The notes beneath the pieces are model-generated. The model was not told where the DNA came from. It saw nothing but the letters and a program-made list of their open reading frames with translations, and did no database searches. A DNA stretch of 64,000 nucleotides from CANJBX01 sp035556735 (GTDB taxonomy: Bacteria > Pseudomonadota > Alphaproteobacteria > Rhizobiales > Xanthobacteraceae). The stretch is taken from assembly GCA_035556735.1 (NCBI GenBank), contig DATMFF010000013.1, forward strand, positions 186,001 through 250,000. Direction: 5' to 3'. Of the stretch, positions 8,214-16,800 are shown piece by piece; the first letter of the stretch is position 1, and each line of letters starts with the position of its first letter. The position numbers and the translations under genes are program-made.

Positions 8214-10520
8214 GTGCAGCGTAACGCGACCTCGCGACCCGGTGGACAGATCCCCGCCGCGCCTCATGGCGCTGCCGACGCCAAACCTACGGGGCCCAGT
8301 ACGGTGAGCTTTCAAGCCGCGACCGCAAAAGTTGCGCCCGAGCCGCTCCCCCCTCCCGCCCCGGCCAACGAGTCGACAGATTCGCTCGTCGACAGCCTGC
8401 TGTTCCTCGCCGCGCACCACGGCCGCGCTTTGAGCCGCGAGGCACTGCTCGCTGGCCTGCCGGTCGAGGGCGGCAAGCTCTCGATCCAGCTCTATGAGCG
8501 TGCCGCGCAGCGCGCGGGCCTCGAGGCCGTGCTCGAGAAGCGTGCGCTCGACGACATCCCGGCGCTGGTGTTGCCCGCGGTACTGGTCATGCGCGACGGC
8601 ACGACGCGCATCCTGCTCGGTACCGACCATCGCGCCGGCCTTGTGACCCTGCAAAATCCGTCGATCTCCGCGACACCGCACGTCGAGAACATGAAAGCCG
8701 TCGAAACGCGCTATACGGGGGCGGCTTTTCTCGTCCGTCCGGCGCTCATCGCAGATGGCCGCGTCTCCGCCGCAGGCGGTCTGCCGAACCAGCACTGGTT
8801 CTGGTCCGTGGTCGGCAAATTCTGGCCGAACTACAGCCATGTCGCCATTGCAGCCTTCATCGTCAATATGCTGGCGCTCGCAACGCCGCTGTTCGTCATG
8901 AATGTCTACGACCGCGTGATCCCGAACGGCGCCATGGCGTCGCTGGTTGCGCTCGCCGTTGGCGTCTCGCTCGCCATCGCCTTCGACTTCATCCTGCGGC
9001 TGGTGCGAAGCTGGATCATCGACACGACCGGCAAGAAGATCGACGTCGTGCTTGCTGCAAAGATATTCGAACACATCATGGCGGTGAAGCTGAAGCAGCG
9101 TCCCGCCTCGGTGGGCATCCTCGCCAATCAGATGCGCGACTTCGATTCCGTACGTGAGTTCTTCACATCGGGAACGGTGGTATCGGCGACCGACCTGCTG
9201 TTCGCGGTCCTGTTCATTACGGTACTGTTCATGGTGGCAGGACCGCTCGCCTGGATCCCGCTCGCCATGCTGCCGATCATGATCGTGACGGGGCTGCTGC
9301 TGCAGCGGCCGCTCGAGCGGGCGATGAAACGGCTGCAGGCGGAATCGGCCGCCCGACACGGCATCCTGGTGGAATCGCTATCGGGCATCGAAACTCTGCG
9401 CGCATCCGGCGCCGAGGCCCGCATGCAGGCGGGCTGGGAGCGTTCGGTCGCCGCGACCGCCCGCTCGAGCGAGGACGTGCATTTCTGGTCGTCTCTCGCC
9501 CTCACCCTCGCCAGCGGCGCCCAGCAGATCACCAGTCTGCTTCTCATCATCGTCGGCGTCTTCCTCATCCTCGACGGCAAGCTCTCCGTCGGCGCGCTCG
9601 TCGCCTCCAACATGCTGGCCGGACGCGTGCTGGCGCCGATCGCAGGCATCGCCTCGGTGTTCACGCGCGCCACGCAAACGTTCAGCGCGATGCGCTCGAT
9701 CGACAAGGTCATGGAGCTTGAGCGCGAGCGTCCGCCCGAGCGGGTGTACGTTTCGCGCAAGGTCAACCAGGGCCGCATCGATTTCGACAACGTCACCTTC
9801 AAGTACCCGCAGGGGTCGGAGCCGGCGCTGCAGAACGTGTCGTTCCACGTTCATCCCGGCGAGCGGGTCGGCATCGTCGGCCGCGTCGGGTCGGGCAAGA
9901 CCACGATTGGCCGGCTGCTCGTGGGTTTCTACGAGCCGGACGAAGGCGGCATCCAGATCGATGGCGTGGACATCCGCCAGTACGATCCCGCGGATCTGCG
10001 ATCTGGGATCGGGTTCGTACTGCAGGACACTGACCTGTTCTTCGGCAAACTGCGCGATAACATTGCGCTGGGCAATCCTGCCGCCACCGACGAGCAGGTG
10101 CTCGAGGCCGCGCGCCTCGCCGGCGTCGAAAGCTTCATCGCCGGCCACCCGCTCGGCTACGACATGCCGATCGCGGAAGGTGGCCGCAGCCTGTCCGGCG
10201 GCCAGAAACAGGCGATCGGTCTCGCCCGCATCCTGATCCGCAAGCCGCGCGTCCTGTTCCTGGACGAGCCTACCGCACATTTCGATGTGCGCAGCGAAGC
10301 GGAGTTCCTCGAGCGGCTCAAGGCGCTCTCCAACCGCGACATGACCATCATCGTCTCCACACACCGGCCGTCGCTGCTGGCGCTGGTGGACCGGCTGCTC
10401 TGGATCGAGCGCGGCCGCGTAATCGCCGACGGTCCGCGCGACCAGGTGCTGGCCAACATCCGCAACGCCGTGCGGCCGGGATCCGACGACGGCGCCAGGA
10501 AAACCCATGCGGCAGTCTGA
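8214..10520 (+). CDS. lapB: Type I secretion ABC exporter, LapB type
   Basis: The start is set at the GTG at 8214 (768 residues) because a G-run lies about 7 nt upstream, the same layout as in tolC; an in-frame GTG at 8196 is the alternative. After a low-complexity leader comes a C39-peptidase-like domain (about 55-170) lacking the catalytic Cys, as in exporters of RTX proteins, where this domain binds unfolded substrate rather than cutting a leader. A six-helix ABC membrane domain follows (about 200-490). The ATPase domain has Walker A GRVGSGKT (about 556-563), signature LSGGQ (about 660) and Walker B VLFLDEP (about 680). It overlaps the fusion-protein gene by 14 bp. The expected substrate is the giant adhesin encoded convergently downstream. 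Confidence 0.93.
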   Translation: MQRNATSRPGGQIPAAPHGAADAKPTGPSTVSFQAATAKVAPEPLPPPAPANESTDSLVDSLLFLAAHHGRALSREALLAGLPVEGGKLSIQLYERAAQRAGLEAVLEKRALDDIPALVLPAVLVMRDGTTRILLGTDHRAGLVTLQNPSISATPHVENMKAVETRYTGAAFLVRPALIADGRVSAAGGLPNQHWFWSVVGKFWPNYSHVAIAAFIVNMLALATPLFVMNVYDRVIPNGAMASLVALAVGVSLAIAFDFILRLVRSWIIDTTGKKIDVVLAAKIFEHIMAVKLKQRPASVGILANQMRDFDSVREFFTSGTVVSATDLLFAVLFITVLFMVAGPLAWIPLAMLPIMIVTGLLLQRPLERAMKRLQAESAARHGILVESLSGIETLRASGAEARMQAGWERSVAATARSSEDVHFWSSLALTLASGAQQITSLLLIIVGVFLILDGKLSVGALVASNMLAGRVLAPIAGIASVFTRATQTFSAMRSIDKVMELERERPPERVYVSRKVNQGRIDFDNVTFKYPQGSEPALQNVSFHVHPGERVGIVGRVGSGKTTIGRLLVGFYEPDEGGIQIDGVDIRQYDPADLRSGIGFVLQDTDLFFGKLRDNIALGNPAATDEQVLEAARLAGVESFIAGHPLGYDMPIAEGGRSLSGGQKQAIGLARILIRKPRVLFLDEPTAHFDVRSEAEFLERLKALSNRDMTIIVSTHRPSLLALVDRLLWIERGRVIADGPRDQVLANIRNAVRPGSDDGARKTHAAV

Positions 10521-11844
10521 TTTCGCGTTTGCAAACGACGTGCGGGCGGCGCTGGAGCTGCGCACGCCGCGTACCTCGCGCATGCTGCTGATGGTCAGCC
10601 TGGCGCTGCTGTTTCTGGGCCTGCTGTGGGCTCATTTCGCCATCCTGGACGAGGTGAAGCGCGGAAATGGCCGCGTCATCCCTTCCCGGCAGATGCAGGT
10701 CGTACAGTCGTTGGAAGGCGGACTCGTGACCGAGATCCTGGTGGAGGAAGGCGCCATGGTGCAGCAGGGCGAGCCGCTCATGCGCATCGACGACACGAAC
10801 TTCCTCTCGCAGTTCGGCGAAGTGCGCGAGCGCCGCGCGGCCATGGCGGCACGGGTGGCCCGCCTTGAGTCGGAAACACTGGGACGCGACCGGGTCGAGT
10901 TCGACCCGAACCTGATAGCGGATGCTCCCCGTGCGGTGGACGCCGAGAAGGCGGTGTTCGCGGCGCGCGCCACCAAGCTGGCGCAGGACCTCGACGTGCT
11001 CGTGCAGCAGGAACGCCAGCGCCAGCGCGAGCTGGAGGAGTTCCGCGCCAACGAGGAGAAAATCCAGCGCACGCTCGAGTTCCTCACGCGCGAGGTCGAG
11101 CTGACACGCAAGCTCTACCGCGAGAAAGTCGTCCCCGAGATCGAGATGCTGCGGGTCGATCGCCAGGCCGCCGAACTCAAGGGCCAGCTCGAGGTGATGA
11201 AGGCCTCCATAAACAAGGCACTGGCCGGAATCCAGGAGGCGCGCTCGCGCTATGCGACGACGCAGGCCACGTTCCGTGCGCAGGCCGAGGAGGACCTCGC
11301 CAAGTCGCGCGGCGATCTTGCCGTGCTCGACGAGACGATCAAGTCGGCCCAGGACCGGGTGCGTCGTACCGAACTGCGATCGCCCGTGCGCGGCATCGTC
11401 AACAAGCTGAACGTCACGACTGTAGGAGCTGTGGTGCCGCCGGGCGGCAACCTGATGGATATCGTGCCGCTGGACGACACCCTTCTGGTCGAGGGCCGTA
11501 TCCGGCCTCAGGACATCGCCTTCATCCGTCCCAACCAGGAGGCCGTGGTCAAGGTCACAGCCTATGACTCCTCCGTCTACGGCTCGCTCAAGGGCAAGGT
11601 CGAGCGGATCAGCGCCGACACGATCACCGACGACAAATCGCCGGAACGCACCGAGCGCGCCGAAACCTTCTACCGGGTGATCGTGCGCACCGACAAAAAC
11701 TATCTGGGATCGGCGGAAGAACGGCTGCCGATCATTCCCGGCATGGTGACGACGGTCGAGATCCTCACGGGCCGCAAGAGCGTGCTCGACTATCTGCTCA
11801 AGCCGGCCCGGCTGCTGCGCGACGAGGCACTGCGCGAGCACTGA
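10507..11844 (+). CDS. lapC: Type I secretion membrane-fusion protein, LapC/HlyD type
   Basis: This 445-residue protein starts within the end of the exporter gene. A short cytoplasmic N terminus is followed by one membrane segment (about 24-45, MLLMVSLALLFLGLLWAHF), a lipoyl/barrel half-motif (QSLEGGLVTEILVEEGAMV), a long periplasmic coiled coil (about 120-290), the second lipoyl half (RSPVRGIVNKLNVTTVGAVV), and a C-terminal beta-barrel region. This is the normal layout of adaptors that link an ABC exporter in the inner membrane to TolC. The final residues (DYLLKPARLLRDEALREH) match the HlyD-family C terminus of this branch. Its length is normal for the family. Confidence 0.93.
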   Translation: MRQSDFAFANDVRAALELRTPRTSRMLLMVSLALLFLGLLWAHFAILDEVKRGNGRVIPSRQMQVVQSLEGGLVTEILVEEGAMVQQGEPLMRIDDTNFLSQFGEVRERRAAMAARVARLESETLGRDRVEFDPNLIADAPRAVDAEKAVFAARATKLAQDLDVLVQQERQRQRELEEFRANEEKIQRTLEFLTREVELTRKLYREKVVPEIEMLRVDRQAAELKGQLEVMKASINKALAGIQEARSRYATTQATFRAQAEEDLAKSRGDLAVLDETIKSAQDRVRRTELRSPVRGIVNKLNVTTVGAVVPPGGNLMDIVPLDDTLLVEGRIRPQDIAFIRPNQEAVVKVTAYDSSVYGSLKGKVERISADTITDDKSPERTERAETFYRVIVRTDKNYLGSAEERLPIIPGMVTTVEILTGRKSVLDYLLKPARLLRDEALREH

Positions 11845-12357
11845 CCCCTGGCGGGCAGGATTCAGCGGGACCCGAGCGCGGTGTTCAAGGATCCGTGCCA
11901 AGTCATTGATATCCTCACAACTCGCACAACCTCCACAAGGTGTTGGTTTTTCGGAAGGCCAGCATCTTGTGGCAGCGCTGCGCCTTGCGACGCGCGCGGC
12001 GGCGCGAAATCATTGATTTGTCTGCAAGGCGCGCAAGGTGCTCACCCTCGCAGGGCTGAGCGCCTTGCAATGCGGCGCGACCGGGCTCGGTCAGCCGCCA
12101 TCAGACGCGCGAGAAACGACGCAAATCGCACAATCATGGCGAGCAGGCCCGGGGGAGCTCAAAGCGACACAATCCTAAAATTTGAGACAATTTGTACCGC
12201 CGGTCTTGCCCTGCCGTTGACCGCGTCCATGACGATTTCCCCTTATCCTAACGGGGCTTAACCGGCCTGCAGGAGCCCCCGGCGTACCCCTGTCGTGACG
12301 ACGGGACGAAGCCGCGCGAAAGACGCGGCCGAACGTCCCCGACGACAGGGGCGTAAG
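11845..12357. other. 513-bp gap between lapC and lapG with repeated GCGCCTTGC elements
   Basis: No credible gene is seen. The word GCGCCTTGC occurs at 11990-11998 and 12060-12068 and in inverted form at 12024-12032; TGCAAGGCGC (12023-12032) and GCGCCTTGCA (12060-12069) make a perfect 10-bp inverted repeat. Two TCATTGAT words (near 11904 and 12010) are also present. AAAATTTGAG at 12177-12186 matches a word in the adhesin leader. The gap probably holds the lapG promoter. Confidence 0.4.
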
Positions 12358-13320
12358 ATGCGACTGATCCTCGGCCAGAAGGCCGGACTGCGGCTGATCG
12401 GGCTTGCACTGGTCACCATCATCGCAACGGCTATGCCATCGCCTGCAGGGGCCCAGCCGGCCCTGCAGAAGACGCTGCCGCCAGGCAGCACACTTTCCAT
12501 CCAGGCGCTGCCGAACGCGCTGGACCACGGCACCCCGCATCGCTTCTTCACCATCAACCAGGTCCTGGCCAAACACGACGCCGAGACGCTGGCACCGCGC
12601 ATCACCCCGGTCAGCGCCGTTGTGGGCGCCACGGCGATCGAGGCGCCGGGGGCCCCCAACCCGTTCGGCGTAGTGGCGTTCCGCGCGCCCGCGGGCCTTT
12701 TGTGGACCAAGTGGCTCGATCTCGAGAACGAGATCGCCCGCGAGGACGAGTTGCTGCGGCGCTGCCGCGTCGATGCCGAGACCTGCACCCGTGGAGCCTT
12801 CCGCTTCGCGGCGCTGGTTTCCAAGGCGCAGGCCAAGGCCGGCCGCGCCCGGCTCGAGGTGGTGACGCACAGCGTCAACGGCGCCATCCGTTACATCTCC
12901 GACCAGGCCCAGCACGGCTTGCCTGACCGCTGGACCTCCCCGCTCGCCACGCTCGCCAGTGGCATGGGCGACTGCGAGGACTATGCGATCCTGAAATATC
13001 GCGTGTTGCGCGAAGTGGGCGTCGCGCGCGAGAACCTGCGCATCGTGCTCTTGCGCGACACGCTCACCCGCGAGGCCCATGCGGTGCTCGCCGCCCAGGC
13101 CGACGGGCGTTGGTTCATTCTCGACAACCGCCGCCTCGGCTTTTACGAGGACAAGGCCCTGCCCCACTACATGCCGCTGTTCGCACTCGACCACGAGGGC
13201 GTGAAGCTGTTGGCGGCGCCCTACGCCATGCGCCCGCTGCATGAAAGCGAGCAGGACGAGGAGCCTGCAGCAGCGCCGGAGGCGCGTGTGGCCGGCTCCC
13301 TCGCAAGCACGACGCCTTAA
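12358..13320 (+). CDS. lapG: LapG-type periplasmic transglutaminase-like cysteine protease
   Basis: From the ATG at 12358 the protein has 320 residues and a signal peptide (about 1-32, ending SPAGA). The bacterial transglutaminase-like Cys-protease domain has C206 in GDCEDY, H241 in REAHAVL and D256 in LDNRR, a spacing close to that of Pseudomonas LapG (C135, H172, D189). D205 and E207 flank the Cys, matching the known calcium-binding pair. C136 and C143 are also conserved in the family. In the known system LapG cuts the N-terminal di-alanine site of LapA and frees the adhesin from the surface unless LapD, loaded with c-di-GMP, holds it. Here the adhesin gene lies convergent 75 bp downstream and carries a fitting PAAG site. 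A longer frame starting at a GTG at 12295 exists but would bury the signal peptide. Confidence 0.93.
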   Translation: MRLILGQKAGLRLIGLALVTIIATAMPSPAGAQPALQKTLPPGSTLSIQALPNALDHGTPHRFFTINQVLAKHDAETLAPRITPVSAVVGATAIEAPGAPNPFGVVAFRAPAGLLWTKWLDLENEIAREDELLRRCRVDAETCTRGAFRFAALVSKAQAKAGRARLEVVTHSVNGAIRYISDQAQHGLPDRWTSPLATLASGMGDCEDYAILKYRVLREVGVARENLRIVLLRDTLTREAHAVLAAQADGRWFILDNRRLGFYEDKALPHYMPLFALDHEGVKLLAAPYAMRPLHESEQDEEPAAAPEARVAGSLASTTP

Positions 13321-13348
13321 CCCGACTTTCGACGCCCCCTGCAACGCA

Positions 13349-13378
13349 ACGGCCCGCCGGATCGCTCCGGCGGGCCGT
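13349..13378. terminator. Shared bidirectional hairpin between lapG and the adhesin gene
   Basis: A perfect 13-bp GC-rich stem (arms 13349-13361 and 13366-13378, ACGGCCCGCCGGA and its complement) with loop TCGC fills the 75-bp space between convergent stop codons. Neither side has a clear T-run, but position and stem strength suggest it ends both transcripts. Confidence 0.7.
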
Positions 13379-13395
13379 CGCACCTGTGCAGTGCC

Positions 13396-13850
13396 TTACG
13401 CGACGAACTGGATCTGCTGCGCCGTAACGTTGGCGTGATTGTCCAGGGTCGCGAGGGTGACGAGCGTGCCGCCGCTGTCGTAGGTCAGCGCCCCGCTCGT
13501 CGTGTTGTAGTGGAACAGTTCACCTGACGCGTGAATGCCGTCGGTGGACGTCCCGAAGATGCCGGTGGCATCGGTCCCAGCGGTGCGGCCGAAGCCGGAA
13601 GCCAGCATCTCGAAGATGTCATTGCCGGTGCCAAAGTCTGCGATGTGGTCACCGCCCTCATCGGCCGAGTTGTAGCGGAACTTGTCGTTGCCATTCCCGC
13701 CAACGAGTGTGTCGGCGCCGAAACCTCCACGCAAAGTATCATTGCCATCCTGCCCGTACAGGGTGTCGTTGCCGGCGCTTCCGTTCAGCGTGTCATTCCC
13801 CTCGCGACCATAAAGAGCATCGTCGTCTGACGTTCCCACAATGTTGTTTG
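13396..13850 (-). other. C-terminal RTX block and type I secretion signal of the adhesin
   Basis: Tandem GGxGxDxLx nonapeptides (GREGNDTLNGSAGNDTLYG and following) bind calcium in known RTX proteins. They precede a final segment with FHYNTTSGALTYDSGG and LDNHANVTAQQIQFVA, the usual ending of alphaproteobacterial RTX proteins recognised by the ABC exporter. Residues are about 8,585-8,736. Confidence 0.9.
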
Positions 13851-16800
13851 CTTGGCCCGATCCAGTTTTGATGGTGAACGTCTTATCGAACGTGCCGCCG
13901 GCCTGGTCTGTCACCCGGATATCCAGGGTGTACGTCGTGTTGTTTTGGAAGCCAAATCCGGTCTTCGTCACAACACCATCCGAACTGACGCCGAACGAGT
14001 GTGAGCTCGCCAGAAGCGAGTACGTAAACCCGCTCGTGTCGTCGGGGTCGACGGCCGACAGATTTGCAATCGCAGTCCCCATAGCCGGCAAGGCGTTGCC
14101 TGCCGCCGGCGCGACGCCATTCCAGACGATATCGGTCGGCGCGGCGTTGAGCTGCGAGATATCCGCCGTGTCGGTGTCGACCGAGATCGCGGTCACACCG
14201 CCGTTGATGGTGGCATCGACCTTGTCGCCGACCGTGCCCGCCGTCTGATCCCAAGCATGGAACGTGATCGCGTCCGTCACCGTACCCGTGAAGCCGGAAT
14301 TCGGCTCAAAATACAGCCGCGTGAGCGCGTCGGCGGCCAGCAGCAACGCATGCTGTTCGTCGACCGAACCGACAAGCTGCCAATTGCTGCCGCCGTCGGT
14401 CGTGTACCACCATGCACCGTCCGTCGAGTTGACATCGCTGAGCGCGATACCGACGAGAGCGCCCGCGTCCGCATCGACGACGTTGTTGACGCCGCCGTTG
14501 CCCGGCAAGTCCACGATGTCGGCGACGAGCGTGCCGACGGCTCCCGCAGGATCTCCGGCATTCGGCGCGTACGGATCCAAGACAGGCGTATCGGGAAGGC
14601 CGCCGATGTTGTCGACGAACAGGACCGAATTGAACGTGTTGTCGAGGGCGTTCGAGACGCCAAACCCCAGCGTGTAGAGACCGGACGCCCCGGCCGTGAA
14701 CGTTTCGTGATGCCAGACGTTTGCGTCAGTCGCGTTGAACGCGGTGCTGGTCAGGAGCTGGGCATTCGAGGCCACCGTGAAGAACGCAAAGTCTTCGTAC
14801 GGCAGGCTGTCCTGCGGCTCGAAGTACCAGTCGAACGCGATCGTCTGGCCGGCCATCAGGAAGACCGCGGTAGACATCGCCGATCCGGACGTCGCGCTCT
14901 CCGAGATGAGCGATGACAGGGAACCCGGAGCGAGCCCGAGGTTCGACTCCAGCGTACCGATGTCGGATGTGCCGGCCTCCAGCCGGGCCGAATAGAACCC
15001 ATCGGTTTGTTGCGCATTGCTCTGCGACACCGCGCCGAAGAGCTGCCAGCCGGTGAACCCATTCTCGAAGCTCACGTCGGTCGTCGTGCCCTCCGTAAGC
15101 AGCACCGGCGCCACGTTCGGCACGGGCGGGCTGATTGCAAAGACATCCGACGCAGAGGCGACGCCGTCAGAGGCCGTGACCTTGACTTCGATCAGCCCAT
15201 CGCCCGCACCCGGGGTACCCGAGAACGTGCGGTTTCCGGCATCGAAGGTGAGCCACGCGGGCAGCGCCGAACCATCGGCGAGTGTCGCGCTGTAGGTCAG
15301 TGTATCGCCGGCGTCGATATCGCTGAACGCGTCCGCGGGGATCTGGAACAGGAACGGCGCGCCTTCCGTCACATCCTGATCGGCGATCGCATTGGCGACC
15401 GTCGGCGCATCATTGGCGCCGTGCACCACGATCGTCGCGGTCGCCACAGCAGTCCCACCGTGGCCGTCGCTGATCGTGTATTGGAACGTGTCCTCGAGCG
15501 TCTCGCCCGCGGCGAGCTTCTGCACGTGCGGCGCATTGGTCGGATCGTAGGAGATCGTCCCGTTGCCGTTCAGCGTAACCGTGGCGCCGTTCGAACTGAA
15601 TGCCGAGACACCGACGACGGAGAGCGTGTCTCCATCGGCATCCGTGTCGTTGGCGGTGAGCAACGAAGCAGAGAACGTCTTGATGGCGTCCTCGGTGACG
15701 AGATTCGACAGGCCACCCCATTCGGCGATGTAACCGCCGTTGCCTCCGATCGTCAGACCTTCGGTGCCATCCAGCCAACGGGTCTGGTCGAATGTCGGGG
15801 GGCCGGCGAAGAAATTGAGCAGCAGTGCATCTTCGCCTCCACCCGAATCGTTCGGCTCCCCGATATCCCAATTTTCATAGTACCCGGAGATGAGCGTACC
15901 CGACTCCGGACCGGTGACCCACCTCCAGACGCCTTCCTGGTCTCCATCCGAGCCGCCAACCCAGACCAGCTGGCTGAAGCTGATGCTCCTGATGAAGCTT
16001 TCTTCCGCTGCACTGGTGACGGTCGCGAGGTAAGCGCCGTCGGCCTCCGCAGCGGCCGCGTCCGCAGAGTCGAACCAGTTATCCGTGGTGCTGACGAACT
16101 TGTAGTAGTGGTCATTGCCGCCGCTGGCGACTGTCCACTGCACCCAATCGCCACCGGTCGGAGGTGTTCCGGCCCCCCCCTCAAATGTCAGCAAGTCATC
16201 GTTCGCCACCGGTGCGTGGTCCGGATTGGTGAGCGTCACCGAGACTTCCTGGCTGACTGTCCCGCCGTGACCGTCGTCGACCGTGACAGTGTAGGTCTGG
16301 ACCACCGATGCCTGCGCTGCAAGCGACGTCAGGTCGGCATCATCCACCGTGAACGTCCAGGTCACGGTGCCGGCGCCGTCGCCGGTCGCGGCGTCGGTCA
16401 CCGCCGCACGGAAGGTTCCGACGTAACCCGTGTCGTTCGGCAACACGGACAGTGTGTGACTGTCGATGGTGTCGATATCCGTGAAAGTGATGGTGCCGAA
16501 CGTGCTCTCGGCGTCCACTTTGTTGGTGACGACGACGTCGTCGAAATTGAATGCACTCTCGCCGTTGAAAGAGAACGAGAGTGTCGTGTTGCTGTCGAAC
16601 GCGATCGCTTCGAATGTGTACTGGGTGAAATTCAGCCCGAACGGGCCCTGGCCGCCCGCAAAGTTGGCGACCGCGCCGACCTCCTGGCCATCCCAATTGA
16701 CGATCACCGAATTGGGCTGGAGGCCGAACTGGTTCGCGAGCCAGAAGCTGACCTGATAGGTGGTGCCGGCCGTGGTCGCGAACGTCTGCTCGAGAGCCCG

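Noticed and set aside
8109..11901. Minus-strand open frames opposite lapB and lapC (416, 401 and 517 codons)
   Set aside because: His/Arg/Asp-rich shadow translations; the plus strand shows Walker motifs and the fusion-protein fold.
11968..11999. Possible sigma-54 promoter (TGGC...TTGC)
   Set aside because: The GG to GC spacing is about 16 bp, whereas -24/-12 promoters need 12.
11881..12261. Plus-strand frame of 126 codons between lapC and lapG
   Set aside because: Cys/Arg-rich random-looking translation, no ribosome-binding site, and it covers the inverted repeats of the gap.
13700..13830. Short-period DNA repeats suggestive of CRISPR
   Set aside because: The periodicity is that of RTX nonapeptide codons inside the adhesin gene; there are no spacers of even length and no cas genes.
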